Assembly (NCBI RefSeq): GCF_005239225.2
Contig: NC_133284.1
Coordinates: 31,296,339 to 31,360,338 of the forward strand
DNA: 64,000 nt
Source of the DNA: Populus alba
Taxonomy: Eukaryota; Streptophyta; Magnoliopsida; Malpighiales; Salicaceae
Direction: 5' to 3'
Each line of letters begins with the position of its first letter. The stretch's first letter is position 1. The notes beneath the pieces were generated by a model that was not told where the DNA came from, did no database searches, and worked only from the letters and a program-made list of their open reading frames with translations. Positions 11,434 through 23,700 of this stretch are shown in pieces. A program made the position numbers and the translations under genes.

Positions 11434-13304
11434 CTAGGCTCCATCTGGCTGGACAAAGGGGTTGGCAATCTCATCTGTACCATCAGTTGGTGACACCAGC
11501 ATCACAGCAGTTCCCCTGCAAACCTGTAGCAAAAATGAAACATTCTCCTCTTTATCTCCATGCTTCCTATGTCATCTAGGGTCAAACGATTCATTTGCAA
11601 TCCCACAACACCTCTGGTCACAATAAATTTCAAAACATATTCGCCAGTCCGGGATCATATGAAACTAGACCCTTCCTGTGAATGTTTAAATAGAATAACC
11701 AAGATCAAAAGAAAACATACAATTAGGCCAAGGCGCCTTGTCTGATCAGTGGTCTTTAGCGGATCATCAGCATCTGCAACCCAATGAAAGGAAATAAAAA
11801 TCAATGCTGTGAATAGCACATGCATAATGGTATAGACAAAGCTTCAGCATTTAGTGAGGGTGAAAGTGACTTCAGTTGCACAGTTCAATAAAAATGTTGC
11901 TAAAGTTAGAGCATATTGGTGCTCAACATTTTTGATATTAGACTATTGTCCATTTCAAGATGATCTTGGTGACATAGAAGTAACTGGTGAGTTGCATGAC
12001 ATGGCAGGCCACTCTACAAATCCCCAGTGCCACAGTGCAATTCTGGAGCTAACACTATTATAACATAATAAACACTCAAATGAAATGATAGTAGAAAGGT
12101 GTTGGCTGTTGTTAATATGAATTAAATTGAATGGAATGACAACTTTCCATGATTCAGGTGACAGGATAACAGAGCCACCTGGAGGGATGCTTGAAAACAA
12201 GTCCAGGCAAGTGTTCTTTTAGTCCAAATCAAACTAAATATGGCTGGACACATGCATTAAATCACTGATACAAATTGTTACCTCTTAGAAATTCTACTGC
12301 TTCATCCAGGACAAGGTTTAGTAATTGGTCATATCCCTTCAAAGTCCCTGTCACTGAACCCAAAAGAGCAACAGTTTAGTCTTGCATACCACAGATAGAA
12401 AGTGCTAATGTTTTATTTATGAAAGATCTGGAAGCTCTCTCTAACTTAAGTAGTGCCAGAATAAAATTTTTTCAAAGATCTGCCAAGATATTTGCTGGTG
12501 ACAAAGAAGAATTACACAAGGTTATTCTTTCTTAGTTATACCCAAACTCTGTTATTAACTCAACAACCACGCTCTTATTCTCAAACATGTGTCCCACACC
12601 CATCTACACCATACAATTTGAAGCATGGCTTGTGCTCCAACTTTTATGTTCTTATGACCAACTATGAAACCACATCCTAAATCTTCTAATTCCGAACCTA
12701 AAATCATAAAATCTACACAGAAAATAAAGGCTAGCAGATCTCTAATTAAAAAAAAATAGATCATCTGTAAAGATCAAATATTACCCCCCGAAAAATGTAA
12801 AGTGGTTTCCAGTGTTGAGTTTTGAAAAGGTCCTTCCATAGTCCATACTAGTTATCCGCTTTCCTACTAACAAAAAGAAACAAACCTGGTGTCTAAAACT
12901 CAAACAATAGGGATCTTGTCTGGCCCTTTACACCCAAGTTGTGAAAAGTTGAACATTACAGTATTGCACATCACACTAGGTTTAAGTAAATACACTACAC
13001 GTCCTCTCATTTTTCCTTTATTTAACCTAATCACCCCAAACAATACCAAACAATGCAAAAACAAATCATAATCCAGAAATCCATATCCATAAAATCTACA
13101 TTAAAAAAGAAGAAGCAGAAAAGTTAAAAAAGTAGTGACCTTGTCTACCACCAGTGAGCTTGACTTGAACACCCTTGTCCACGAACTTAGCCAAATCCAA
13201 TACTGTTTCTTTCCTCCCTGACTGAAATCACAATTAGTTACACATATTAAACCCTAATCACAAAATCAACAATATAACACACAGTCTCAATCCATGCTTA
13301 CCAT
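11434..13304 (-). CDS. LSM7: U6 snRNA-associated Sm-like protein LSm7
   Basis: Five exons on the minus strand: 13302-13304, 13140-13221, 12282-12353, 11721-11773 and 11434-11523, all with GT/AG ends, summing to 300 nt (99 residues plus TAG). The first coding exon is only the ATG; the donor GTAAGC follows immediately. Sm motif 1 (LDLAKFVDKGVQVKLTGGRQ, then TGTLKGYDQLLNLVLDEA) and Sm motif 2 (RRLGLIVCRGTAVMLVSP) are complete, and the length equals the usual plant LSm7. LSm7 is a subunit of the LSm1-7 ring (cytoplasmic mRNA decapping) and the LSm2-8 ring (nuclear, binds the U6 snRNA 3' end). It is divergently arranged with RPL31, with 580 bp between the start codons. I recognise the family with confidence; the exon joins are hand-derived. 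Confidence 0.95.
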
Positions 13305-13623
13305 CTTATCTGATTAACTATACAGCTCCTCTTTACACAACAATCCAATAATCCTAGACTGATACAAAATGAAGAAGAGCATAAATGCGTAGACAGCAAC
13401 GAGAAATATATCCACAGAAGAAAAGTTGTTAAATAAATAAACAAAAAAACTACGTAAAATACTTGCTTTTTCTCGGTGAGTGAAGCGTGCCCTAGATTTC
13501 CTCTCTTTCTGTGTCCTCCTGTGCTTTTCCCGCTTTGCTTGCACACTGAAGTAAAAACCACAACGCTATTTGTGCTAGTCGGGGTAGAAAAGAGAGGTTT
13601 CGACTCCCGGCTTCTTTTACTTT

Positions 13624-13827
13624 GGCCCAATGACAAGCCCATATGTATGGTTTCCTTTGGGCCCATATAGGAGCAGACCCAGGAAACAAAAGTCTAGGGC
13701 TTTTTTAGTAACGCAGAAATCCAAATGACAAAATTAGCCTCCGACATGAGGGTATATACGCAGCAGTTTTGTGAGAAAACGAGGCTCTGTAATTATTTTA
13801 GGGTGGCCTGCGGCGGTACTAGGGTTT
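13624..13827. promoter_or_regulatory. LSM7/RPL31 shared promoter: site II elements and telo-box
   Basis: The 580-bp divergent spacer carries three site II (TGGGCY) elements: GGCCCA at 13624-13629, AGCCCA at 13636-13641, and a palindromic TGGGCCCA at 13658-13665, which reads as site II on both strands. A telo-box (TAGGGTTT, complement of AAACCCTA) lies at 13820-13827, about 60 bp upstream of the RPL31 ATG. Site II plus telo-box is the established combination in plant ribosomal-protein promoters, with TCP factors binding site II. Bidirectional use for LSM7 is inferred from position. Confidence 0.7.
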
Positions 13828-13884
13828 AATTGTAGCAGCCGATAGGAGGAAGACTGTGTTTCTGGGAATAGCTGAGCTGCGAAG

Positions 13885-15173
13885 ATGCCGGAGAAATCAG
13901 GAAAAGGAAGAAAGGAAGAGGTTATCACCAGAGAATACACCATCAACCTTCACAAACGCTTGCATGGATGGTATCTCACTCATTCACTCTCTCATCATTT
14001 ATTAAAAATGGTCTAGATCTGATTTAAGAACAGTTTAGTTTCATCTTTAATTATTGTTAAATTTGATTGATTGGTTCTATTTGCCATGTTTCTTTTCTTA
14101 GTTATTGATATGTTCGCTGGACCGTGTAAACCAACTAATCTTGGTTAGATTGGAAAGCTGAGGGTATTGATTTTATTAATCAGCAACGAAAGAGTACAGT
14201 GCCCAATGACAATCCCCTGTGATTGCAAATCGAATACCTTAGTGAATATGTTAAGATAATTAGAAGCAACAAAAGTTCGGGGGGTTGCATATAATACGAG
14301 ATCTGTTTATGCTCTTGTTTGCTATTTTCTCATCATCTATTTTTTTTCTAGATGGAGATGTTGCGTGTGACTGACTTGCAGCTTTGGTTGTCATCGTTGT
14401 TTTTTAGCTTTTTGCTTGTGATATAAATATGAAAATGTTTTCTTTATACTTGTTTGTGTTTAGATGTTGGCTGGATTGTTGTTAAATTCTTCACAGCTTA
14501 ATATCATAAAATGATTTTATACCCTTTCCAATTTGCTATCTCCCTTCTTTAGGTTTTTGTTGTATGATTTGTTTTCCCTTCTGCGTTATTTTCTTAACAT
14601 GTGATGTGAAAACATTTTCAGAGTACAATCCTGGGTATTTTGTTGAAACTAATGGTGTGCTCTGTGCTTTTGAATGTGACACCCAGGGATGTTCAAGCTG
14701 TAAAGTAACGAAGTTTAAACCTGCTAGATGTCTAATTGATGCAATTGAATAAGTTTTCTGAAGTTGTGCTCAAAGCCTTCTTTTAAAAAAAAAAATTGAT
14801 TTCTCATTGCTAATCTAGATTTATAGATTTACTGATGTGATGTGTTTCGATAACTCTGTGAACTAAATTTTGTTTGATTTCTATTTGAAGCACCTTCAAG
14901 AAGAAGGCTCCAAAGGCCATCAAGGAGATAAGGAAGTTTGCTCAGAAGGCCATGAAGACAACTGATGTCAGAGTTGATGTTAAGCTAAACAAGCATGTGT
15001 GGAGCCGAGGTATTAGGAGTGTGCCAAGGAGAGTTCGTGTTCGCGTTGCAAGGAAGAGGAATGATGAAGAAGATGCCAAGGAAGAATTTTATTCCCTTGT
15101 CACTGTTTCAGAGCTTCCTCCAGAGGGATTTAAGGGGTTGGGCACCAAGGTCATTGATGACGAAGAAGAGTGA
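13885..15173 (+). CDS. RPL31: 60S ribosomal protein L31 (eL31)
   Basis: Two exons, 13885-13970 and 14891-15173, joined inside the Cys codon of LHGCTF; 369 nt, 122 residues. The start [19 protein letters not shown] matches plant eL31. The body contains the conserved core [20 protein letters not shown] and [18 protein letters not shown], followed by [10 protein letters not shown], and it ends in an acidic tail. eL31 sits near the peptide exit tunnel of the large subunit. The 920-bp intron is AT/T-rich with nothing else recognisable in it. The promoter has site II and telo-box motifs as expected for coordinated ribosomal-protein expression. The first methionine is the only plausible start. Confidence 0.96.
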
Positions 15174-17538
15174 AAGTAACCTGCCTCCCTAGTGTTCTAT
15201 GTTAAGTTGCAGTTTTGGCTATATTGTTGATTCATCCAGTGAATTTCATTTTGTTTTGGATTCTCTTGGAGACATCTTTAGCAAAGAAAGTATCCTTGAC
15301 GTTTTATTTATGCATTCAGAGTTTTGGTTGATGTTTAATTGGGTATTAAGTTTCTTTAATCAGCCCTTGCCTCTACAAGTGAACGCGATTTTGTGTGTAT
15401 CTGCGAATGTCATCTTAACTAGGCTGGCATCATAATTCATCATTTCGTATTTAAGAAAATGAATGGCTGTTATACATATTAGATAAATTGCTTCGCGATG
15501 TTCATGTGCGGTTCCATTGGCGTTCAGTTGTGCGATAGGATGCCGTCGATGTTAATTTGGTCGAGTTTTCAAATACTTTGGCAAGAACTCTACTATGTAA
15601 TCTTTTCGTGTGAGCAGAAGTTTGTCTTGTGAAAGTTCAATTCTGAACCTTGTTTCCTTTAGTGGGTATGCAGCTAACTGTATTGCAAGAGATCTGCTAC
15701 CGCTAAAGCCTACTTGTAGTGCTAGCTCGCGTGCTATTGAAATGGAAATGGATTTTAGCACGCACAAATTATGAAGTCTCCTGTCTAGGATTGCTGTCCA
15801 GATGGGTTTTTTTAGAAACCTAATACTCAACCTTCAACATTTTTTAAGTGCTGTTGTTTCTTTCAGTTTGCTGGAAGTTTATTTTTTATGATTTTTTTAA
15901 TCTTAATTTTTAATATTGGCCTAATTAAAAATTGAATTTTGTATTTTTTTTTGTAAAGTTATCTTGTATTTATGATCTAAATTGTGGGTTTGACATATTA
16001 ACTTAAGTTGTTTTTGTAGTTTTTTTTTTAATTGATTTTTTTTTTAATTTTATTCTCCAGGTTGATTGATAACTATGTTTTATAATTTGTTTTGATTTGT
16101 TTTCAATGAGGTTATCATAGTTTTATAACCCGGGCTACAAATTTAACATGTTAACCCGAGTTAACTTAAGTGAATTCAATATATTGTTATTTTAATGTTA
16201 AAAAAAATATAATCTTGAAAATATTTTTTAGTCAAATTATATTTTTACAAGTCATTTGGGTTATTTTTTGACCTGTAAAATCAATTCGGTCACATCGGGT
16301 TAATCCTCACATGTTTTAATTTTTTTTCAACTAAAAAAAATTAGCAACATCTAAATATTTTTTATTATTATTTAAAAAATAAAAGTAACCTAAATCGCAG
16401 CATGATGCAGGTGAATAGTCAGTATATCATAAGAAAATAGGGAGCAATCCACAGGAAAGTTATGGATTAGGCTCCTTTATGCATCCGGTGCCTTTTGCGT
16501 GTGTTCTTAACAGCTTCCCAATTCAATCTTTATACATTAAAGAGAAAAGCTAAAATATGTGGGATAGTTATTGTATATATACTTTGTTCACTGTGAATTG
16601 AAATAGTATGAATTTATCATTGAAAAAATATCTTATATTATTGTTTTTTTAGGAGTAAAATGATATTTTTCTTTTGTTTATTTGTCACTTGAGAATTGTT
16701 TAAAAATGTCTGTCTTTTTGTTTTTGCACCATAAAATTACTTTGCCAACCTTAAAAGCAAAAATTCTTTTTACTTTGGTCGATGGCCTTTTCAACATTTT
16801 GCCTTTTCAATATACAATAAAGTTACAGATTTGATCTTGAAGTTAAAAAAACAATAAGCCATTGACACGGAGGTATTGGTGTCTTTTCATAGTAGTTATT
16901 TTGTAATTACTAGTTTGGTTGAGGTGATAATATAATTTACTATTTTTTAAATTGAAATGGTTGTTGACTTGTGCACGCGTCAGTGCATAGAAGGTGCCGT
17001 ATATTTTAGATGATGTGTGTTATATCTCTTTGTGGTTGAAAATATGCTTTCATCATCTCATTTATTTCTTTGTCGTGTCATTTTCCTTGATGGGTGACAC
17101 ATGTCATTTATAAGTTGTTGGTTTATCGCGGATGACTCTTTTTTTTTTCCTTTCATTTTCCTTTCTCATTCCTAAAAAGCTAAATTTGACCCTCATTGTT
17201 GTTTCGGAATCCATCATTTTGGTTTTGATTTTATTTTCCTTTTTTTTATTGAAGTTTTATTTGTTTTCAATTTAATTCTTCAATTATAGTTTGTATATAT
17301 AATTTTTTTTTTATTTTGTCCTTTGCTTTTGATTTTTTATTTTTTTTTGACATTTTTTTTTGTCAAAATTAGTTTTCAATTTTATCCTTCAAGTTAAGTT
17401 TATGATTTTTTTTCAATAGCAATATTAATACTAATTTCAGTTTGATCTTTCTTCTTTTGATTTCTTGTCAAATGACAAGTTTTTTATGATTTTTAGTTTT
17501 ATCATTCAAATCAAATTTGTGTTTTTTGTTATTTCAAT
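15174..17538. other. Intergenic, RPL31 3' flank and repeat debris
   Basis: The first few hundred bases are probable 3' UTR. After about 15,850 the DNA is T-rich and non-coding. The segment near 16120-16310 (AACCCGGGCT, then GTTAACCCGAGTTAAC and CATCGGGTTAAT) resembles the dispersed repeat at 17645-18357. No gene seen. Confidence 0.4.
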
Positions 17539-18430
17539 AGCAGTAATGATAACAACAACAACAACAACCACAACAACAATAACAATGATAATTGTGATAA
17601 TAACAATAATATTAATTATGATAATTATAGTAGTTGCAATCATAGTTGTCAAACCCCGCTTGGGGGTTGGCTCGACCAAGGAGCTAGGTCATATGTTATA
17701 TGGATTAACCCGAAAAAATTAATTAAAAATATTTAAAGTTTTAATATTTTATATGAAAAAATTAAGAAATAATTCATGTAAATATAAACTATACATGCTG
17801 TAAATAATGAAGTTTAAGAGAATATTTCAAAAAACATTTTATCACATATTGAAAAAACATAATTTTTTAATTGTGAAGATAGAGTATATATACTAAAAGG
17901 CTTCAGATTTCACATTGAAAAAATTACTTGTAAACATAGAGTATATATATTAAAGGGTTTCAAATCCTTCAAATCTCACATTTTAAAAAAATATTATATT
18001 ATCCTTTTAAATTAAGGTATTTAAATCAAAAAGTTTTTTTTTATCCAATATTGAATTTTTTTTTTAACACAGAGTATATATACTAAAGGGTTTCAAATTT
18101 CACATTGAAAAAATAAAATATTTTTCTAGAATTTATATAGTGAACTTTGAAAAGGGTTAATAACCAATTTAAAAAATATGAAAAAAAGGGTTTAGGAGAA
18201 AAATCACATTTGAAAAAAAAAGGGGGTCTCATCTGGATTTGCCCGGGTCGCTCACGTTCAACCAGGTTTTTGCATTGACAGGTCTTTTACCTTACCTGGA
18301 TCGGTCCAACCACCTAGTCGACTGAGTCCTGAGTTGACCCGCAGGGCCGGTCCAAGTTTAATAATTATGATTGCAACAATAATAATAGTGGTAGTAGTAA
18401 TGATATTAACAATATTACTATTACTATCAC

Positions 18431-18470
<40 letters not shown>

Positions 18471-19115
18471 GGTGGTGGTGGTGGTAACAACGGTGATAAT
18501 AAAAACAAAATTAATAATAACATTAATGGTAATAATAATAATGAAACCACTAACAATAATAACAATACTACTTAGTTGTTATAACAATTGTAGCAATAAT
18601 AATAGTTTTTTATGATAATAACACAACAACAATAATAATATTAATAACAGTAATAATTGTGATAATAATGAAAATAATACTACCATTAATAATGTTAGTA
18701 GTAATAATAATAGTAACAAATAATAATATTAGCATGATAGTAGTAATAACAATGATGATGATGATGATGATAATAATACTAACAATGATAATAATAGTGA
18801 TAATAGTAGTGTATTAAGATAATAACGATGATGATAATAATAGTAATAGTAATGATATTAATAGCAATAATAGTTTATTATGATGATAATAGTGATTATG
18901 ATATCAACAATCATGGTAATAATAATAATAATAATAATAGTGGTGGTGGTGATATCAATGCTATTAATTTTAACAATAATAGGAATAAATAGCTATAATG
19001 ATGATGATGATGATGATTATGATATTACTTATTATTAACAATAGTGATAGTAATAGCTGTAATAATAGTAACAATGATAGCAATAAAGATGATAATGATA
19101 TTAGCGATAATTCAT
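17539..19115. repeat. Decayed triplet-repeat array interrupted by an insertion
   Basis: From 17539 to 17644 and again from 18358 to about 19115 the sequence is a degenerate 3-base periodic array built mainly from AAT, AAC, GAT, GGT and AGT steps, with local purer runs such as (AAT)n near 18437-18470 and (GAT)n near 18752-18773 and 19000-19015. The two parts look like one array split by the roughly 713-bp segment 17645-18357. The open frames inside (18334-18615 and its complement) are low-complexity by-products, not genes. Confidence 0.8.
17645..18357. mobile_element. Dispersed repeat inserted in the triplet array
   Basis: A non-repetitive block with GC-richer ends (TCAAACCCCGCTTGGGGG on the left; GGGCCGGTCCAAG on the right) and an AT-rich middle containing three related GAGTATATATACTAAA-type segments (near 17882, 17938 and 18070). 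The short sequence GTTGCAATCAT at its left edge is inverted as ATGATTGCAAC just beyond its right edge. The class is unknown; it is called mobile because it splits an otherwise continuous array. Confidence 0.45.
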
Positions 19116-19908
19116 TATTCAAAATTAGATTTTTTAGGGATCAAGTTTCATAGTTTTTCAATGTATGATATTTTTAATTTAATAATATGGATTGCGAGTT
19201 TGAAAAGTTAACGTGTTCCAACATTTATTTTATATTTTTTGTTTTATTGTTTTTTTTTTTAATTTTCATCTTTTAACATTAATTTTTTAAAATAAAAACT
19301 GTTCATCCGAGTTTTCTTTAAACCTAATGAACAAACCAATTCACATGGAGTTAGTTTTTAAATAGTCTGAGTGGAAACTCATGTCAAGGATTCAAGTCAA
19401 GAGATTTCAAGATTTATCTTCTTGCTCGTGTTTAATAACACTATAAAAAAATTTTCCTTTTTTATATATTTTTTTAAAATAGTTCGACCTGCATTAGAGT
19501 GCGGGTCAATGGACTAGTATATCTCGTGCTAGCGAGTAAATATAATAAAATATTTTAAATTGTATCTAATGATTTTAAGTTATTTAATTTTAATTACAAT
19601 ATTTAGAGTTTCAAATTGTAACATTATTTTTATTATAATTAATATTTCAACATAATAAATAATAATAAGATAGCCAATAATCATTTAATATAAAATCATT
19701 ATAACTTGAAAATTACTCTCACAGTAAAAAAAAAATAATATTATGTTTATAAAATTTACAACGTCTTGGTCACCTCAATAATTCATCAACTTAGAATTTA
19801 TCTTGAATAAAAATCAATGATAAAATTCTATTTTTTTCTTCTAAAACAAAATTATTTCAAGAATTCATTTCTATATTTTTTTGGATTGACTACCTAATCA
19901 ACGACTTA
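19116..19908. other. AT-rich intergenic
   Basis: No gene, RNA or clear repeat boundary is seen. It is AT-rich with scattered homopolymers. Confidence 0.4.
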
Positions 19909-20119
19909 GAGCGTGTTTGACAGTGTGATAGCGGTTGCTTTTCAAATAGCTTTTCGTGCCGAAAAGCATGCCAATAATGTTTTTTTATTTTTTAAAAATT
20001 ATTTTTAACATCAGCACATTAAAACGATCTAAAAAGTACAAACCAAACTCAATTTTAACAAAAAATAAAAATTCAAATTTAGGTAAAACACAGGTGCAAA
20101 CGCAGTACCAAACGCTACC
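19909..20119. mobile_element. Tourist/PIF-like MITE, copy 2 (211 bp)
   Basis: The left end is GAGCGTGTTTGACAG and the reverse complement of the right end is GGTAGCGTTTGG. A TTA target duplication flanks it (19906-19908 and 20120-20122), as in PIF/Harbinger MITEs. It shares length and subterminal sequence with the element at 80-291 in reverse orientation. Non-coding. Confidence 0.75.
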
Positions 20120-20702
20120 TTAAGTTCCAAGTTGAATTGATTCCGAGTTACGTTTTACTAGCATGAAAATACTATAAAAGCACTGTGATATAAAAAATGC
20201 CTCTATTTGGACAACAAAGAATAAATCCATATTTTAAGTTGAAATTCGGTGAGCTGGTCCTTTATCAATTCACTAAAGGGCCCAACCAGTCCATTGCCGC
20301 GAGGGAAAGCAAATCGTGCCCGCGAAGCTTTTGCTCTTGACCATTTTAATGGACAATTAAACCCGCCACCGCCTGCTCAAAATTTCACAACGTCAGATCT
20401 AACCACACCGAATCCATTCTATTCAATTACATAAGGTAATCCCTATTTTTCTCTCTATCAACGCTGTACCCCTTCCATTTCCTTATCTTCATTCCCCGTT
20501 TGTTTCCCGAGCAAACGAGGTAAAAAAAAATAAAAACCCTCCATTTGCAGAATTTAAAACCTTTTTTAGGTTATGTTGCTTAGTTTCTCATAATCAATCC
20601 TTTTATTTTAACTGCATTTCACGCCATTGTGTAATCAAGTTGGTTTTTTGTGCTTTGAGGATCTTCAAAATTTACAGGATTTCTATCCATCTTGTTAGAA
20701 AA
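20120..20702 (+). promoter_or_regulatory. GR1 promoter and 5' UTR with probable leader intron
   Basis: This covers the upstream region of GR1. A site II-type GGCCCA lies at 20279-20284. A donor-like AAG/GTAATC near 20435 and an acceptor TTTACAG near 20678 suggest a 5' UTR intron. The leader frame that would extend the protein upstream from 20640 is therefore unlikely to be translated. The limits are inferred. Confidence 0.45.
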
Positions 20703-23700
20703 ATGAAGGGCGACCTGGAGTGTTGTCCGAAACTAGAAAATGGCGATGTCAAGTATGTGTCTGGACTCAGTACTATACTGGTAGCAACAATCCAGGAGGC
20801 GAAAGATAGGATCTCTCAGATAGAATACATATTTTGCAACCAGCTTTACCCGAATTTCCAAGCGAAATCCAAGAGTTTGCAGAAGATTTATGCGGATGCG
20901 GAAGGGGCGTGGAAAGAGAAGGAAAAAGATCTCTTGGAGCAAATTGAGAAACTTCGAGTTGAGAAGCAGGAAGTTGTTGAAGGAAACAAGGTTGAGAAGG
21001 AAAAGCCGAACGAGAAGGCAAATGCGCTGCTTGCTGCTACGCTAAGAAATCGAGAATCTAGAATTGATGAGCTGGAACAGGAGGTTGTGAAGAAGTCTAA
21101 GGAAATTGACGAGGGGATGGAATTACAGAATAAGCTACTCCAATTGGTTCAAACGAAGGCGGCTATGATAGTGGATAAAGGAAGGGAATTGAAAAGGAAC
21201 GAAGGGAAGAGCAATGAGCTGCTTGCTAAAGTGAAGAGCTTAGAGAAAAATGTTGAAGAACTGCAAGATGAGGTCAGGAAGAAGTCGGAGAAAGTAGCAG
21301 AGAAAACAGAGTTGGCAAACAATTTGAGCAAGAGAGTAGCAGAGAAAACAGAGTTGGCAAACAATTTGAGCAAGAGAGTTTTGTCTCTGTTGTCATCGTT
21401 TGAGGATAATGAGAAGTTGAAGACTGAGAATGAACAACTCATGCACAAAGTAGAATGTCTGGAGAAGAATCTTAGTGGACTTAAAAACAAGCTCAGGGAG
21501 AAAACGGAAGAAACTGAAGGGGGAAGAGTACTGCAAGCAGAATTGCTTCAACAAATTGATATGAACGCTGTAGAAATCTTGAAGCAAAAAGAACAGCTGG
21601 ACATGTCCGAGAATGATAAAAAGGAGCTCTTGGAAAAAGTGAATGGGTTAGAGGAGAAGGTCAATGAGCTACAGGAAAATCTAAGTAGCAGTGGTAAAGA
21701 GGCTGAAGGAAAGGTTTCGTACGATAAACTTCTTCACAACATTCAATTGAAGGACTCTGAGTTATTGGCCGAGAAGAGGAAGATGAGGGATTTGCATGGT
21801 CATTACATGAAGTTGAGGTCTCAATACAACTACCTCTGCACAAAGTCTGGTCTTACTATGAAGAATATGCTCAAAGACAAACTAGAAGACGAAAGTAGTT
21901 CCTTCAAGCATCAGCCGACAACTTCATCTGGTAAGGTTTTATTGATTTTTTAGTTCAATTTTCTATAAAGCGGAGAGGAACTAGACGATTGAATTTGACA
22001 AAATTAGCTTTCTTGCTTATTGATTTCGTTATTCTGAGTACAAGATATAGAGATACAAGGAACTAATTTAGGAAGCTATTTACTGCCTACACAATATCTT
22101 CGGCTACAATCATGTTTGTCCCTTAAGAGAAGGGATTCCTAAGTCTATGTTGGCTAATTGCATAACTCACGCCAACACTCCCCCGCAAGTTGGTGAGTAG
22201 ATGTCCCTAACACCTAACTTGTTGAGTGAGTTGTAAAAGTTTCTACTAGAAACCGCCTTGGTAAGAATATCAGCCAGCTGATCTTCAGATTTGACAAAAG
22301 GGAACTGAATAACCTTTTCTTCCAAGTTCTGCTTGATGAAATGTCGATCTACCTCCACGTGCTTGGTGCGATCATGTTGAATTGGGTTGTGAGATATGTC
22401 GATGGCAGCTTTGTTGTCACAGAATAAATTCATTGCAGAGTCCGGAGGGAAACCAACCTCTGTTAGCAAACTTTTAAGCCAAATAAGCTCACACAATCCT
22501 TTCGCCATGCCTCGGAATTCAGCTTCAGCACTGGACCGTGCCACTACCTTCTGCTTTTTACTCCTCCATGTAACTAAGTTTCCTCCCACAAATGTAAAGT
22601 AGCCTGAGGTAGATTTTCTGTCTAGGATATTCCCTGCCCAATCCGCGTCCGTGTACCCCTCAATTTTTAGATGGGTGTTCTTGAAGAACATTAGTCCTTT
22701 TCCTGGTGATGACTTTAGATAGTGAAGGATTCGAATTACAGCACTCATGTGGTCTTCACTCGGATTATGCATAAACTGGCTTACTACGCTAACTGCGTAG
22801 GCTATGTCTGGACGAGTGTGAGATAAATAAATAAGTTTCCCCACTAGTCTTTGATATCTCACTTTATTTGCTGGCACCTGGTCTAAATATTCTCCAAGTC
22901 TATGGTTCTGCACGATCGGTGTATCCATAGGTTTACACTCGAGTAATCCCGCTTCTGTCAATAAGTCTAGTACATACTTCCGTTGAGAGAGAAATATACC
23001 CTCTTTTGACCTTGCCACTTCTATTCCCAGAAAGTACTTAACTCCTCCCAAGTTCTTCATTTCAAATTCAGTAGACAGTTGTTCTTGTAGCCTTGAGATT
23101 TCCTTGTCATCATCTCCTGTAATTATCATATCATCCACGTAGACAATTAATGCTGTCACCTTGCTTTGTCGATGCTTCAAGAAGAGAGTATGGTCTGAGT
23201 TGCTTTGATGATAGCCATACTTTCTCATAGCTGAACTAAACCGGCCAAACCATGCTCGCGGTGACTGTTTTAGTCCATACAATGCCCTCTCCAGTTTACA
23301 AACAATTTTGGACTCCGCAGATACTGTACATCCCGGCGGAATATCCATGTATACCTCTTCTTCGAGGTCGCCATGAAGGAAAGCATTTTTTACATCTAGT
23401 TGATGTAGTGGCCAGTCCAAATTTGCTGCAAGAGACAGTAATACTTGAACAGTATTCAGTTTAGCTACTGGTGAGAAGGTTTCTGTGTAGTCTATGCCAT
23501 GCGTCTGAGTAAAACCTTTCGCCACCAATCTCGCCTTGTATCGGTCAATTGATCCATTTGCTTTGTATTTTATAGAGAAAACCCATTTGCATCCCACCAA
23601 TTTTTTTCCTTCCGGTAATGGAACCAACTTCCAAGTATTATTTTTCTTCAAGGCTTCTAGCTCTTCTTGCATTGCTTCTGCCCACTTTGGATCAAATAAC

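Noticed and set aside
13298..13689. Minus-strand frames upstream of the LSM7 start
   Set aside because: They lie in the promoter/5' UTR. The LSM7 frame requires the ATG at 13302-13304 with splicing, and these frames have no family match.
18334..18615. Open frames on both strands rich in Ile/Val or Leu
   Set aside because: By-products of the triplet-repeat array; no real protein composition.
20640..20702. An upstream Met extending GR1 by 21 residues
   Set aside because: The segment follows a likely 5' UTR intron acceptor and does not resemble the GR1 N-terminus; the Met at 20703 does.
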